Source of the DNA: Bradyrhizobium sp. WSM471
GTDB taxonomy: Bacteria; Pseudomonadota; Alphaproteobacteria; Rhizobiales; Xanthobacteraceae
Assembly: GCF_000244915.1 (NCBI RefSeq)
Contig: NZ_CM001442.1
Location: 2,852,001 to 2,916,000, forward strand
DNA: 64,000 nt
Direction: 5' to 3'
In this document: one piece after another, positions 1 to 8,904 of the stretch
Position numbering within the stretch: position 1 is the first letter of the stretch
Layout: every line of letters begins with the position of its first letter
Notes under the pieces: generated by a model
Seen by the model: only the letters and a program-made list of their open reading frames with translations
The model's database searches: none
What the model was told of the DNA's origin: nothing
Translations under genes and position numbers: made by a program

Positions 1-1
1 G

Positions 2-424
2 ATCTGCGAGGACCTGCCGGAGGAGCATAACCAGGTCACGCTCGATCCGCTCTTGAAGGACAGCCACGGCATTCCCGCGCCGAGGATCGACTACACAATC
101 AGCGAGAACAGCCGGAAGATGATGGAGCATGCGCTGGCGCGCGGGCGGGAGATTCTCGAAACCGCCGGAGCGAGCGACGTCTGTGTCAACTCGCCGATCC
201 CGTGGGGCGGCTGGCACCTGCTCGGGACAGCACGGATGGGCACCGACCCCGAACGCTCCGTCGTCAACGAATGGGGCCGCTCGCACGACGTGAAAAACCT
301 CTTCATCGTTGACGGCAGCATCTTCGTCACCTCGGGCGGGGTCAACCCGACGTCCACTATCCAGGCGCTCGCGCTCTACATCGCCGACCAGATGAAGCAG
401 CGCCTCGCGAACCTCTTCGATTGA
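2..424 (+). CDS. GMC-family flavoprotein oxidoreductase, C-terminal part (cut by window start)
   Basis: The frame is open from base 2, so the start lies outside the window. The visible 140 residues are the C-terminal domain of a glucose-methanol-choline oxidoreductase. They include GWHLLGTARMG, with the family's active-site His, and GGVNPTSTIQALAL, with the paired Asn and the FAD-contacting end of the fold. These enzymes oxidise alcohols or sugars using FAD. The next gene downstream resembles subunit 3 of gluconate 2-dehydrogenase, so this is probably the large catalytic subunit of a membrane-associated sugar or sugar-acid dehydrogenase. The substrate cannot be told from this fragment. Family assignment is firm; the gluconate-type role is inferred from context. 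Confidence 0.88.
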   Translation: MCEDLPEEHNQVTLDPLLKDSHGIPAPRIDYTISENSRKMMEHALARGREILETAGASDVCVNSPIPWGGWHLLGTARMGTDPERSVVNEWGRSHDVKNLFIVDGSIFVTSGGVNPTSTIQALALYIADQMKQRLANLFD

Positions 425-462
425 GAATGATTATGTTCAAACCTGACCGCGCGTTCGGTGCA

Positions 463-579
463 CCTCTCCCGCTTGCGGGAGAGGTCGGCACGAAGTGCCG
501 GGTGAGGGTTCTCTCCTCTGGGGGAGTCTCTCTGCGGAGGCACCCTCTCCCCGACCCTCCCCCGCAAGCGGGGGAGGGA
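463..579. repeat. Intergenic palindromic repeat pair (REP/BIME-like)
   Basis: Two GC-rich palindromes face each other in the gap between the GMC gene and its partner. One is CCTCTCCC-GCTTGC-GGGAGAGG at 463-484; the other is a CCCTCCCC-CGCAAGCG-GGGAGGG type at 555-578. The CACCCTCTCC / GGTGAGGG segments between them are also complementary. A clearly related element lies at 49911-50103. Such elements are common between genes in Bradyrhizobium and relatives. It could fold in the transcript and separate expression of the two subunits. Confidence 0.7.
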
Positions 580-622
580 GCGCACCGTCACCGCGGCTGT
601 AAAGTTCTAACGAGAGGACATA

Positions 623-1072
623 ATGGCTGATCAACTCCCCCTCACGCCGCGACAGCGCGACGACCTCCGCACCATCGCCGCGATGATCGTTCCCGCCAGC
701 AACGAGTACAAGGTGCCGGGCGCCGACGACCCCGCGATCCAGGCTGACATGCTGGCGACGCTGGGACGGGACAGCAAATTGGTGGTGGCGGCGCTCGACC
801 ATCTGGCGCGGCTAGCCGGCCAACCGCTCGCGAAGCTCGATGCTGCCAGGCGCGATGCGGTGGCGCACGAGTTTCGCAAGCATGGCGGTGCGGCTGGGGA
901 CACGCTCGTTCGCGTGGTACTGCAATGCTACTACCGCGACGACCGCGTGCTGGGCTCGCTCGGGCTCGAGCCGCGCGCACCTTTTCCCAAGGGCCATGTG
1001 CTGCCGGATGGTGACTGGTCGCTGCTGGAGCCGGTCAAGGCGAGGGGCGGCACGCTGCGACGGGCGCCCTAG
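623..1072 (+). CDS. Gluconate 2-dehydrogenase subunit 3-like protein
   Basis: A 149-residue protein beginning MADQLPLTPRQRDDLRTIAA, preceded by a good ribosome site (GAGAGGA at 612-618). Its helical character, its size and its position directly after a GMC flavoprotein match the small subunit 3 family of gluconate 2-dehydrogenase-like complexes. That subunit accompanies the flavoprotein and often helps its export. No signal peptide is obvious; in this family the partner may be carried across the membrane by a Tat signal on one of the subunits. No catalytic motif is expected or seen. The assignment rests mainly on context and general resemblance, so the exact family should be treated as probable. 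Confidence 0.6.
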   Translation: MADQLPLTPRQRDDLRTIAAMIVPASNEYKVPGADDPAIQADMLATLGRDSKLVVAALDHLARLAGQPLAKLDAARRDAVAHEFRKHGGAAGDTLVRVVLQCYYRDDRVLGSLGLEPRAPFPKGHVLPDGDWSLLEPVKARGGTLRRAP

Positions 1073-1163
1073 CCACCTGGGCAGTCCAGCCTTGCGCCCC
1101 GGACGGGTCCCTTGCGCCTCACGGAGCAGGCCACCATCTGTGTGAGCCTCAAGGACTCCTGCC

Positions 1164-2183
1164 ATGTTGGATCTTACTTCAGACATCGTCGATGACGCAC
1201 CGTCATCGCGAGCGGCGGCGGCTATCCCGGACAATGACCGGGCCCTGCTGGACGCCTATTCCAATGCCGTGATCGACGTGACCGACCGCGTCGGTCCAGC
1301 CGTCGTGCGCGTCGAGACGGGACCAAAAGTGCCGAACGGCCGCGAGCGCGGCGGGCTCGGCTCGGGCATCGTGATCTCGCCGGACGGGCTCGTTCTCACC
1401 AACAGCCACGTGGTCGGCTCGTCGAAGGAGATCCGGCTGCGCGACGTCGAGGGCCATGTCGGCGACGCCCGGGTGCTCGGCGTCGATCCCGACACTGACC
1501 TTGCGCTGCTGCGCGCCAACGGCGTGCGGGACTTGCCCTATGCGGCGCTCGGCAACTCCAAGACCTTGCGGCGAGGCCAGCTCGTGATCGCGATCGGCAA
1601 TCCGCTCGGCTTTGAATCGACCGTCACCGCCGGAGTGGTCTCGGCGCTCGGGCGCTCGATCCGCTCGGTCAGCGGCCGCACCATCGAGGACGTGATCCAG
1701 ACCGATGCTGCGCTCAACCCCGGCAATTCCGGCGGCCCGCTGGTATCGTCGAATGCCGAGGTGATCGGCATCAACACCGCGATCATCAATGGCGCGCAAG
1801 GCATCTGCTTTGCCGTCGCCAGTAACACCGCGCAATTCGTGCTGTCGGAGATCATTCGCCACGGTTATGTCCGTCGTGCCTTTATCGGCGTGGCCGGCCA
1901 GACCGCGCCGATCCCGCGGCGGCACGCGGTGCTGGCCGGCGTCGAGAACAAGATGGGCGCGCTGCTGGCGCAGATCGAGCCGGACGGGCCGGCGGCGAAG
2001 GCGGGCCTGTTGTCCGGCGATGTCGTGATCGGCCTCGACGGCGTCGAGATCAACGGCGTCGACGATCTGATCCGCGTGCTCGACCGCGACCGGATCGGCC
2101 GCCGCTTGGCCATGGACGTGCTGCGGCTCGGCCGCCTGCGGGCGATCGATATCGACCCGGTCGAGCGCAAGCCGGCCCGCTAG
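1164..2183 (+). CDS. HtrA/DegP-like trypsin-fold serine protease with PDZ domain, no signal peptide
   Basis: 339 residues with a complete catalytic triad: His82 in LTNSHVVG, Asp112 in DPDTDLALL and Ser189 in NPGNSGGPL. A C-terminal PDZ domain (roughly 235-330) carries GPAAKAGLLSGDVVIGLDG. The start is supported by AAGGA nine bases upstream. Classical HtrA/DegP proteins are periplasmic, but this one begins with a charged and polar stretch and shows neither a hydrophobic signal nor a membrane anchor, so it is probably cytoplasmic. Only one PDZ domain is present, as in DegS-like or shorter HtrA proteins. The likely role is degradation or chaperoning of damaged proteins; the targets are unknown. 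Confidence 0.88.
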   Translation: MLDLTSDIVDDAPSSRAAAAIPDNDRALLDAYSNAVIDVTDRVGPAVVRVETGPKVPNGRERGGLGSGIVISPDGLVLTNSHVVGSSKEIRLRDVEGHVGDARVLGVDPDTDLALLRANGVRDLPYAALGNSKTLRRGQLVIAIGNPLGFESTVTAGVVSALGRSIRSVSGRTIEDVIQTDAALNPGNSGGPLVSSNAEVIGINTAIINGAQGICFAVASNTAQFVLSEIIRHGYVRRAFIGVAGQTAPIPRRHAVLAGVENKMGALLAQIEPDGPAAKAGLLSGDVVIGLDGVEINGVDDLIRVLDRDRIGRRLAMDVLRLGRLRAIDIDPVERKPAR

Positions 2184-2242
2184 CGTGAGGGCGCCCAGGC
2201 GGGGTATGACGGTGTCATGCCTCGCTTCGGGAACCCCGCCGC

Positions 2243-3967
2243 ATGATGCCGGCGCATGAGACCTACGATGTCATCGTCGTCGGCGCGGGCGCCGGTGGCA
2301 TCACGGCCGCGGCCGTTGCCGCCGCCGAGGGCCTGCGCGTGCTGGTGATCGAGAAGACCGCTTTCGTCGGCGGCACGACCGCATGGTCCGACGGCATGAT
2401 CTGGATTCCCGCCAATGCCAAAATGAAAGAGGCGGGGCTCTCCGATAGCGTCACCGATGCCGTGCGATATTTGTCGAACACGGTGCCCGAGCCTGCCAAT
2501 GCGGGCCTGCGCGCCGCTTTCCTCGCGCGCGGACCGGAGGCGGTCGCCTATCTCGAAGCCAACACGCAAGTGCGCCTCCAGCCGGTGGAAGCCTGTCCGG
2601 ACTATTATCCGGAGCGATTAGGCGCGACGCCGGGCGGGCGCGTGCTTGAGCCGGTCGTCTTCGACGGCACGCGGCTTGGCGCGCATTTCGCGCGGCTGCG
2701 CGCGCCGCTGCCGGAGTTCACGCTGTTCGGCGGGATGATGGTCAACCGCCTCGACATCCCGCATCTGCGCCGGGTCGGAAAATCGCTGCGCTCCACTGTT
2801 CGCGCTACGCAGCTCGTCTTGGAGTATGCGTGGCAGCGGCTGCGGAGCCCGCGCGGCACGACGCTCCATCTCGGCAATGCGCTCGCCGCACGGCTGTATG
2901 CCTCGCTGCTGGCCCGGCAGGTCGAGGTCCTCTTCAGCGCCGACGTCGAGGATTTGTCGATGCAGGGCGAGCGCGTCGGCGGCGTGGTCATCCGTCATGG
3001 CTCGCGCGATCGCCTGATCGCCGCGCGGCGCGGTGTGGTGCTCGCAACCGGCGGCTTTTCGCACGACGCAACCTTGCGCAAACGCATCTTCCCGCCCAAA
3101 GCCGGATTCATCTCGGCGGCCCACACGTCCGCTACGGGCGACGGGATCCGCCTCGCGACCGCAACCGGGGCAGCGCTCAATACGGATGCGACAAGCCCGG
3201 CCTATTGGGTGCCGGCCTCGCTGTTCCGGCGCCCGGATGGAAGCCGTGGTGTTTTCCCGCACATGGTGACCGACCGCGCCAAGCCCGGCGTGATCGCGGT
3301 CAATGCGGCCGGCCGGCGCTTCGTCAACGAGGCGCTGTCGCACCACGAATTCATGCTCGCCATGCTGCGCGATGGCGACGGCGAATCGGACCGGCCGTTC
3401 TATCTGATCTGCGATCGTCAGTTCCTCTGGCGCTATGGCCTCGGCCGCATCCAGCCGTTCACGCGCAATAGCAGGCGCTATGCGGCGAGCGGCGAGTTGG
3501 TCGAGGCTGCTGATATCGCGCAGCTCGCAGCGAAGATCGGCATCAAGCCGTCGACACTCGTGGCGACCATCGCCAACTACAATTCCGATGCGGAGGACGG
3601 GCGTGACCCGGAATTCGGTCGCGGCAGTAGCATCTATCAGCGACACCTTGGTGATATCAGCCACAAGCCGAACCCCTGCGTCGCACCCATCCTCTGCGCG
3701 CCGTTCTTTGCGATGCGGATCTATCCCGCCGATCTCGGCACGGCGATCGGCTTGAAGGTGGATGCCCAGGCGCGCGTGTTGCGTGAGGACGGCACGCCGG
3801 TCGCGGGGCTTTACGCCTGCGGCAACGATATGGGCTCGATCATGAACGGCAATTGTCCGGGGCCAGGGATCGCGCTGGGACCGGCGCTTACGTTCGGGTA
3901 CATCGCGGCAAGGCATCTGGCGGAGGGGAGTGTGGCCGCGATGGGCACGGCCGCAGCCTCAGTCTAA
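2243..3967 (+). CDS. FAD-dependent dehydrogenase of the 3-ketosteroid-delta1-dehydrogenase/fumarate-reductase type
   Basis: 574 residues opening with a Rossmann FAD-binding motif, VVGAGAGGITAAAVAAAEG (about 11-29), followed by the acidic VLVIEK end of the second strand. The C-terminus has the family signature GNDMGSIMNGNCPGPGIALG, which closes the FAD site. Length and architecture match 3-ketosteroid-delta1-dehydrogenase-like members of the FAD_binding_2 family. Many of these in soil proteobacteria act on substrates other than steroids, and no other steroid genes are nearby, so the substrate is unknown. It faces the indolepyruvate oxidoreductase gene tail to tail across a palindromic repeat. 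An adjacent ATG at 2246 is an equally possible start. Confidence 0.82.
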   Translation: MMPAHETYDVIVVGAGAGGITAAAVAAAEGLRVLVIEKTAFVGGTTAWSDGMIWIPANAKMKEAGLSDSVTDAVRYLSNTVPEPANAGLRAAFLARGPEAVAYLEANTQVRLQPVEACPDYYPERLGATPGGRVLEPVVFDGTRLGAHFARLRAPLPEFTLFGGMMVNRLDIPHLRRVGKSLRSTVRATQLVLEYAWQRLRSPRGTTLHLGNALAARLYASLLARQVEVLFSADVEDLSMQGERVGGVVIRHGSRDRLIAARRGVVLATGGFSHDATLRKRIFPPKAGFISAAHTSATGDGIRLATATGAALNTDATSPAYWVPASLFRRPDGSRGVFPHMVTDRAKPGVIAVNAAGRRFVNEALSHHEFMLAMLRDGDGESDRPFYLICDRQFLWRYGLGRIQPFTRNSRRYAASGELVEAADIAQLAAKIGIKPSTLVATIANYNSDAEDGRDPEFGRGSSIYQRHLGDISHKPNPCVAPILCAPFFAMRIYPADLGTAIGLKVDAQARVLREDGTPVAGLYACGNDMGSIMNGNCPGPGIALGPALTFGYIAARHLAEGSVAAMGTAAASV

Positions 3968-3978
3968 CCATCCCCACC

Positions 3979-4083
3979 GCTGTCATGCCCCGCGAAGGCG
4001 GGGGATTCAGTACGCCGCAGCCCATCGGACTAATCACAACCGCCTCGGAGTACTGGATCGCCCGCCTTCGCGGGCGATGACAC
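3979..4083. repeat. Long inverted repeat between convergent genes
   Basis: The ends are complementary: TGTCATGCCCCGCGAAGGCG near 3981 pairs with CGCCTTCGCGGGCGATGACA ending near 4082. Inner arms ATTCAGTAC and GTACTGGAT also pair. This is a typical intergenic palindromic repeat of Bradyrhizobium-like genomes. Lying between two convergent genes, it may act as a two-way transcription stop, although no T-run is visible. Confidence 0.75.
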
Positions 4084-4107
4084 CGAGAATGTAGCGCCAG
4101 TCTTCCG

Positions 4108-7100
4108 CTACTCCGCCGCCGCCGCAAAGCGGCTGTTCTCCAGTTCCGCTTCCAGCCGCGCCTTCTCCGCGGCCGCCAGCTTGATGCTGGCTTCCTTGAC
4201 ATGCCCGAAGCCGCGGATCGTCTCCGGCAGCCGCGCGAGCCTCGTCAGCAGCGGGATCTGCTCCGCTTTCAGGCCGGCGATCCGCTGATCGATCATGCCG
4301 AGATAATCCGCGACCAGCTTCCGCTCGGTCCGGCGCTCCTCGGTGCGGCCGAACGGATCGAACGCGCCGCCGCGCAGGAATTTCAGCTTGGCCAGTACGC
4401 GGAAGGCATGGATCATCCAGCCGCCGAATTCTTTCTTCTGGAGATGTCCGGTGGTCTTGTCGCGCTGCGCGAAGATCGGCGGGGCCAGATAGAATTTCAG
4501 CTTGAAGTCGCCGTCGAATTTCTCCGAGACCTTCTTGGTGAAGCTGCCGTCGGTGTAGAGCCGCGCGACTTCGTACTCGTCCTTGTAGGACATCAGCTTG
4601 AACAGGTTTTTCGCGACAGCCTCGGTCAGCTCCGTGGACGCGGGCGAGGCAGCTGCTTCCGCCTTGCGCACCTTGGCGACGGCGGCGAGGTAGCGATCGG
4701 CGTAGGCCCTGTCTTGATAGCCGGTCAAAAACTCCGCGCGCGTTGCGATGATGTCGTCGAGCGACTTTGTCGGCGTGGATGCTCGGCTTCTGAATTGCAG
4801 CACGCTGCGCACCCGCGACATGTCGTGGGCGGCGAGGCGCCCCCAGGTGAAGGCGAGCTTGTTCATTTCGATCGCGGCACCGTTGATCTCGATGGCGCGG
4901 AGCAGCGCTTCCAGCGACAGCGGGATCGCGCCCTTCTGGAAGGCGAAGCCGAGCATGAAGGGATTTGTCGCAATCGAATCGCCCATCAGCGCCGAGGCAA
5001 TGCCGGTCGCGTCGATGATGTCGAGGTTCTTGTCGCCGACGGCATCGCGCAGCACCGTCTGCATGGTGCCCATCTCGAAATCGAGGTCGGGGTTTTGCAC
5101 GAAGCTCGCGGTCGGCTGCAGGTCGGCGTTGATATACGCTTTCGTCGTTCCGCGCTCGACGCGGCTGAGCGCGGAGGGACCTGCCGAGACGATCATGTCG
5201 CAGCCGAGGATGACATCGGCGCCGCCCGTGGTGATCCGGACCGCGGAGATGTCTTCCGGCTTCGCGGCGATGCGCACATGGCTCATCACCGCGCCGTTCT
5301 TCTGCGACAGGCCGGTGAAATCCAGCGCCGAGCAGCCGCGGCCGTCGACATGGGCGGCCATGCCGAGCAGCGCGCCGATGGTGATGACACCGGTGCCGCC
5401 GATGCCCGTGACGAGAATGTTGTAGGTGGCGTCCAGCTCACGCGCGGGTGGCAGCGGCAGGTCGGCAAACAATTGGCCTGAGTCCACTGCCGAGGTCTTG
5501 ATCCGCTTGAGCATGCCGCCATGCACGGTGACGAAGCTCGGGCAAAAACCCTCGACGCAGGAGAAGTCCTTGTTGCAGTTCGACTGGTCGATCTGGCGCT
5601 TGCGGCCGAACTCGGTCTCCAGCGGCTGCACCGAGACGCAGTTCGAGGCTTGCGAGCAATCGCCGCAGCCTTCGCAGACCAGCTCGTTGATGAAAGCGCG
5701 CTTGGCGGGATCCGGATAGAGCCCGCGCTTGCGGCGGCGGCGCTTTTCCGCGGCGCAGGTCTGGTCGTAGACGATGACCGTAAGGCCCTTGATGTCGCGC
5801 AGCTCGCGCTGCACGGCGTCGAGCTCGCGGCGGTGATGGATGGTTGCGCCTTGCGGGAAGTAATTGCCGTCTGGATACTTGCCCGGATCGTCCGACACGA
5901 TCGCGAGGCGCTTGACGCCCTCGGCCCAGACCTGATGCGCGATCTGGGCGACGTTGAAGCCGCCCTCGGCCGGCTGGCCGCCGGTCATCGCGACGGCGTC
6001 ATTGTAGAGGATCTTGTAGGTGATGCTGATGCCGGCGGCCGATGCCGCGCGAAGGGCGAGCAGTCCGGAATGGGTGTAGGTGCCGTCGCCGAGGTTCTGG
6101 AAAATGTGCTGCTCGGTGGTGAAGGGCGCTTGCCCGATCCAGTTCACGCCCTCGGCGCCCATATGCGAGATCAGATCGGTGCGGCGCGTCGGCATGCTCA
6201 GGGCCATGCCGTGACAGCCGATGCCGGCCATGGCGCGGCTGCCCTCCGGCACGCGCGTCGAGGTGTTGTGCGGGCAGCCCGAGCAGAAGAACGGCGTGCG
6301 CGCGAGCTTGATCGGCGTGCTGGTGGTGGCGGGATTGTCGAAGGCCTCGAGCCGGGCGAGGCGCTGCTCAAGCACCGGGCTGTGATGCCCGAGCTTGCGC
6401 AGCCGCGCAACCAGGGCGGATGCAACGATGGTCGGCGTCAGCTCGCCCTCGCTCGGCAATAGCGGCGCGCCGCGCTCGTCGCGTTTTCCCGTCACGGTCG
6501 GGCGCCTCGATGCATCGATATTGTAGAGGATGCGCATCAGCTGGTCTTCGATGAAGCCGCGCTTCTCCTCGACCACCAGCACGTCCTGAAGTCCTTCGGC
6601 GAAGCGCTTGGCCCCGCTTTCCTCCAGCGGCCAGGTCATCGCGACCTTGTAGATGCGCAGGCCAAGGTCCTGCGCGTCCTTGTCGGAAATGCCGAGATCG
6701 GCCAGCGCCTGCCGCAGATCCAGATAAGCCTTGCCGGTCGCGACGATGCCGAGCCGTGCCGGTCTGGAGTCGAGCACGATGCGGTCGAGCTGGTTGGCGC
6801 GCGCAAAGGCCTGTACCGCCGCCATCTTCGGGCCGAACAGGCGCTTCTCGGCGTCGAGCGGCGGGTCGGGCCAGCGGATGTTGAGGCCGCCGGGCGGCAT
6901 CTCGAAATCGTCGGGGAGCTTGATCTGGATGCGTTCGGGGTCGCTATAGATCGAGGCCGAACTCTCCACGGTTTCGCTGATCGCCTTGAAGCCGACCCAG
7001 CAGCCGGAGAACCGCGACAGCGCAAAACCGTAGAGGCCGAGATCGAGATAATCCTGGAGCGTCGCCGGGTTGATGACGGGGATCAGCGCCGCCGCGAATA

Positions 7101-7584
7101 CCTGTTCGCTCTGGTGCGCCAGTGTCGAGGACTGGCAGCCGTGGTCGTCGCCGGCAAGCGCGAGCACGCCGCCATTGAGCGAGGTGCCGGCGGCATTCGC
7201 ATGCTTGAGCGCATCGACCGAGCGATCGACGCCGGGCCCCTTGCCGTACCAGATGCCGAACACGCCATCGACCTTGGCACCAGGAAACAGGCCCACCTGT
7301 TGGCTGCCCCAGACGGCGGTCGCCGCAAGGTCCTCGTTGAGCCCGGGGACGAAGGCAATGTCGTGCTGCTGGAGGTGCGACTTCGCCCGCCACAGTGCGT
7401 GGTCGTACATGCCGAGCGGGGAACCGCGATAGCCCGAGATGAAGCCGCCGGTGTTGAGGCCCTGAAGCCGGTCGCGTTCGCGCTGCAACATGGGCAGCCG
7501 GACCAGCGCCTGCGTGCCGGACAGGAAGATCCGCTTCGATTCGAGCCGGTATTTGTCGTCCAGCTCGACCTGCATCAGCGTCAT
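4108..7584 (-). CDS. Indolepyruvate:ferredoxin oxidoreductase, fused alpha-beta form
   Basis: 1158 residues, the usual length of the fused proteobacterial enzyme. It converts aryl pyruvates such as indolepyruvate and phenylpyruvate to aryl-acetyl-CoA with thiamine diphosphate and iron-sulfur clusters, passing electrons to ferredoxin. The N-terminal half is the pyruvate-oxidoreductase-like core. The middle has CSGCPHNTSTRVPEGSRAMAG and a cysteine-rich cluster region, CEGCGDCSQASNC followed by CNKDFSCVEGFCPS. The C-terminal third carries the gamma-type domain (NILVTGIGGTGVITIGALLG). It is transcribed alone and diverges from the frameshifted hotdog gene. The role is most likely catabolism of aromatic amino acids. 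Confidence 0.93.
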   Translation of the reverse strand: MTLMQVELDDKYRLESKRIFLSGTQALVRLPMLQRERDRLQGLNTGGFISGYRGSPLGMYDHALWRAKSHLQQHDIAFVPGLNEDLAATAVWGSQQVGLFPGAKVDGVFGIWYGKGPGVDRSVDALKHANAAGTSLNGGVLALAGDDHGCQSSTLAHQSEQVFAAALIPVINPATLQDYLDLGLYGFALSRFSGCWVGFKAISETVESSASIYSDPERIQIKLPDDFEMPPGGLNIRWPDPPLDAEKRLFGPKMAAVQAFARANQLDRIVLDSRPARLGIVATGKAYLDLRQALADLGISDKDAQDLGLRIYKVAMTWPLEESGAKRFAEGLQDVLVVEEKRGFIEDQLMRILYNIDASRRPTVTGKRDERGAPLLPSEGELTPTIVASALVARLRKLGHHSPVLEQRLARLEAFDNPATTSTPIKLARTPFFCSGCPHNTSTRVPEGSRAMAGIGCHGMALSMPTRRTDLISHMGAEGVNWIGQAPFTTEQHIFQNLGDGTYTHSGLLALRAASAAGISITYKILYNDAVAMTGGQPAEGGFNVAQIAHQVWAEGVKRLAIVSDDPGKYPDGNYFPQGATIHHRRELDAVQRELRDIKGLTVIVYDQTCAAEKRRRRKRGLYPDPAKRAFINELVCEGCGDCSQASNCVSVQPLETEFGRKRQIDQSNCNKDFSCVEGFCPSFVTVHGGMLKRIKTSAVDSGQLFADLPLPPARELDATYNILVTGIGGTGVITIGALLGMAAHVDGRGCSALDFTGLSQKNGAVMSHVRIAAKPEDISAVRITTGGADVILGCDMIVSAGPSALSRVERGTTKAYINADLQPTASFVQNPDLDFEMGTMQTVLRDAVGDKNLDIIDATGIASALMGDSIATNPFMLGFAFQKGAIPLSLEALLRAIEINGAAIEMNKLAFTWGRLAAHDMSRVRSVLQFRSRASTPTKSLDDIIATRAEFLTGYQDRAYADRYLAAVAKVRKAEAAASPASTELTEAVAKNLFKLMSYKDEYEVARLYTDGSFTKKVSEKFDGDFKLKFYLAPPIFAQRDKTTGHLQKKEFGGWMIHAFRVLAKLKFLRGGAFDPFGRTEERRTERKLVADYLGMIDQRIAGLKAEQIPLLTRLARLPETIRGFGHVKEASIKLAAAEKARLEAELENSRFAAAAE

Positions 7585-7749
7585 CTCGGAAGTCCTCGTT
7601 TCTTGTTTGACCTGGGGTTTGCGCTGCGGGAGGAAGGAGCGGCTGCGCGACGCGAATTGTGACAGTCAAGGGCATGCAGAGGCGAAGTCAATATCGCTGG
7701 CCGCATCCGTGGCGCTCCTGCTAGTCATGGCTTGCTTGCGGAGGACATC

Positions 7750-8767
7750 ATGACGGCACAAGCGTTCGATACCGAGATCACGGAGACCGAAGGCGCTCTG
7801 ATCGGGCCGTGGCGTCAGCCGCGTCAAATGCTGCAAGCCCAAACCTACGACGCGCACGCCTCGATCCACGACGACGCCACCGCGCAGAAGCTTGGCTTCA
7901 AGGGCGGCACCATCGAGGGGCCGACCCATTTCAGCCAGTTCGCACCGCTGTGTGCGCGTTTGTGGGGACAGGCCTGGTTCGAGAGCGGCTGTCTCTCCGC
8001 GCATTACCGCAGCGTCTGTTACGAAGGAGGTGCAGGCGATCCTATCGGAGCCGTTGCCCGGCACCAGCCAGTGCCAGATCCAGATGGTGAAGCGCGACGG
8101 CACGGAGGTGCTGCGCGGCACGGCCTCGGTCGGAGAACCGCACGCCGCAACCGCCCTGGAGGCGCGTCTTGGCGAACTCAAGCCGCTCACTGATCCCGTG
8201 ATCCTGCGCGACCTGAAGGTGGCGCAGACGAGCCGGCGGCAGGCGGTGCGGATGGCGTTCGATCAGATCATGGGCGAGCTCTATCCGTTTTCGCTGCGGC
8301 AGAAGCTCGCGGTGATCACCGAGACCTTGCCTTACTATTCGAGCGGGGACAATCCATGGCGCAAGCCCATCATTCCGATGGAGATGCTGAGCGTGCTGTT
8401 CCAGTACCGCTCCAAGGACGATCCTCTCCCGGCCAAAGGCCCGGCCGTCGGCCTGTTCGCCGACCAGGAGATCAGGCTGGTGAAGGGCCCGCTGTTTGTG
8501 GACGAGGAGTACGAAGTCGAGCGCGAGGTGGTCGCTCTCTCCGGCAGTCGACGCACTGAGAGCGCCTGGGTGAAGACGCGCGTGTTCGACAAGGCGAACA
8601 TTGTGGTGGCGACCATGCTGCTGAACATGGCGACGCTGAAGGATTCCTACGCGCCGTATGAGGAAGAATATCGACGGCTGTACGGAGATACTCCCGCTAA
8701 AAACGAGCTTCGTTGTCGCTCATCCTTTGAGCAAATGCACGTCGCAAAGTCGCCGCACAGCGAATAA
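7750..8767 (+). pseudogene. Hotdog-fold (MaoC-like) protein, interrupted by a one-base frameshift
   Basis: The reading frame from ATG 7750 gives a sensible N-terminal half ending ...LSAHYRSVCYE at about 8025, then runs into low-complexity nonsense and stops at 8193. The frame one base over gives a sensible continuation from about 8024 (EVQAILSEPLPGTSQ) to the stop at 8767. Removing one G from the GAAGGAGG stretch at 8023-8030 restores a single protein of about 338 residues reading CYEEVQAIL. The N-terminal half, with IHDDATAQKLGFKGGTIEGP, resembles MaoC/hotdog thioester dehydratases, so an acyl-CoA-related role is possible. It may be a true pseudogene or a sequencing error; both halves look otherwise intact. 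Confidence 0.7.
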
Positions 8768-8836
8768 GCAGACGCGAGCCGTCCTGATAACGTTCTGACA
8801 GTGCAGCAAATTTTCCCGCGCTGTCCGTCCGATCGT

Positions 8837-8850
8837 CATTGTACACAATG
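8837..8850. promoter_or_regulatory. Inverted repeat overlapping the sigma-54 promoter
   Basis: CATTGT-AC-ACAATG has perfect 6-base arms around a 2-base centre. It overlaps the -24 element of the sigma-54 promoter by two bases. Its size and sequence resemble GntR-type operators, which makes a repressor site plausible; no such regulator is encoded nearby. Confidence 0.45.
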
Positions 8851-8864
8851 GCACGGCGCTTGCA
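8849..8864 (+). promoter_or_regulatory. Consensus sigma-54 (-24/-12) promoter
   Basis: TGGCACGGCGCTTGCA matches the sigma-54 consensus TGGCACG-N4-TTGCW at every defined position, with GG and GC separated by exactly ten bases. The expected transcript start is near 8875, about 30 bases before the ATG at 8905. It implies RpoN-dependent, activator-driven expression of the hydrolase-permease operon, most likely nitrogen control through NtrC. No convincing NtrC site was found upstream. Confidence 0.85.
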
Positions 8865-8904
8865 GAACTCCTGGCACAGAGAGTTCTCGCGAGGGGCGGG
8901 CGTC

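Noticed and set aside
8700..8836. NtrC enhancer sites upstream of the sigma-54 promoter
   Set aside because: No pair of GCAC/GTGC half sites with the right spacing was found by eye; enhancers may lie further upstream or the activator may not be NtrC.
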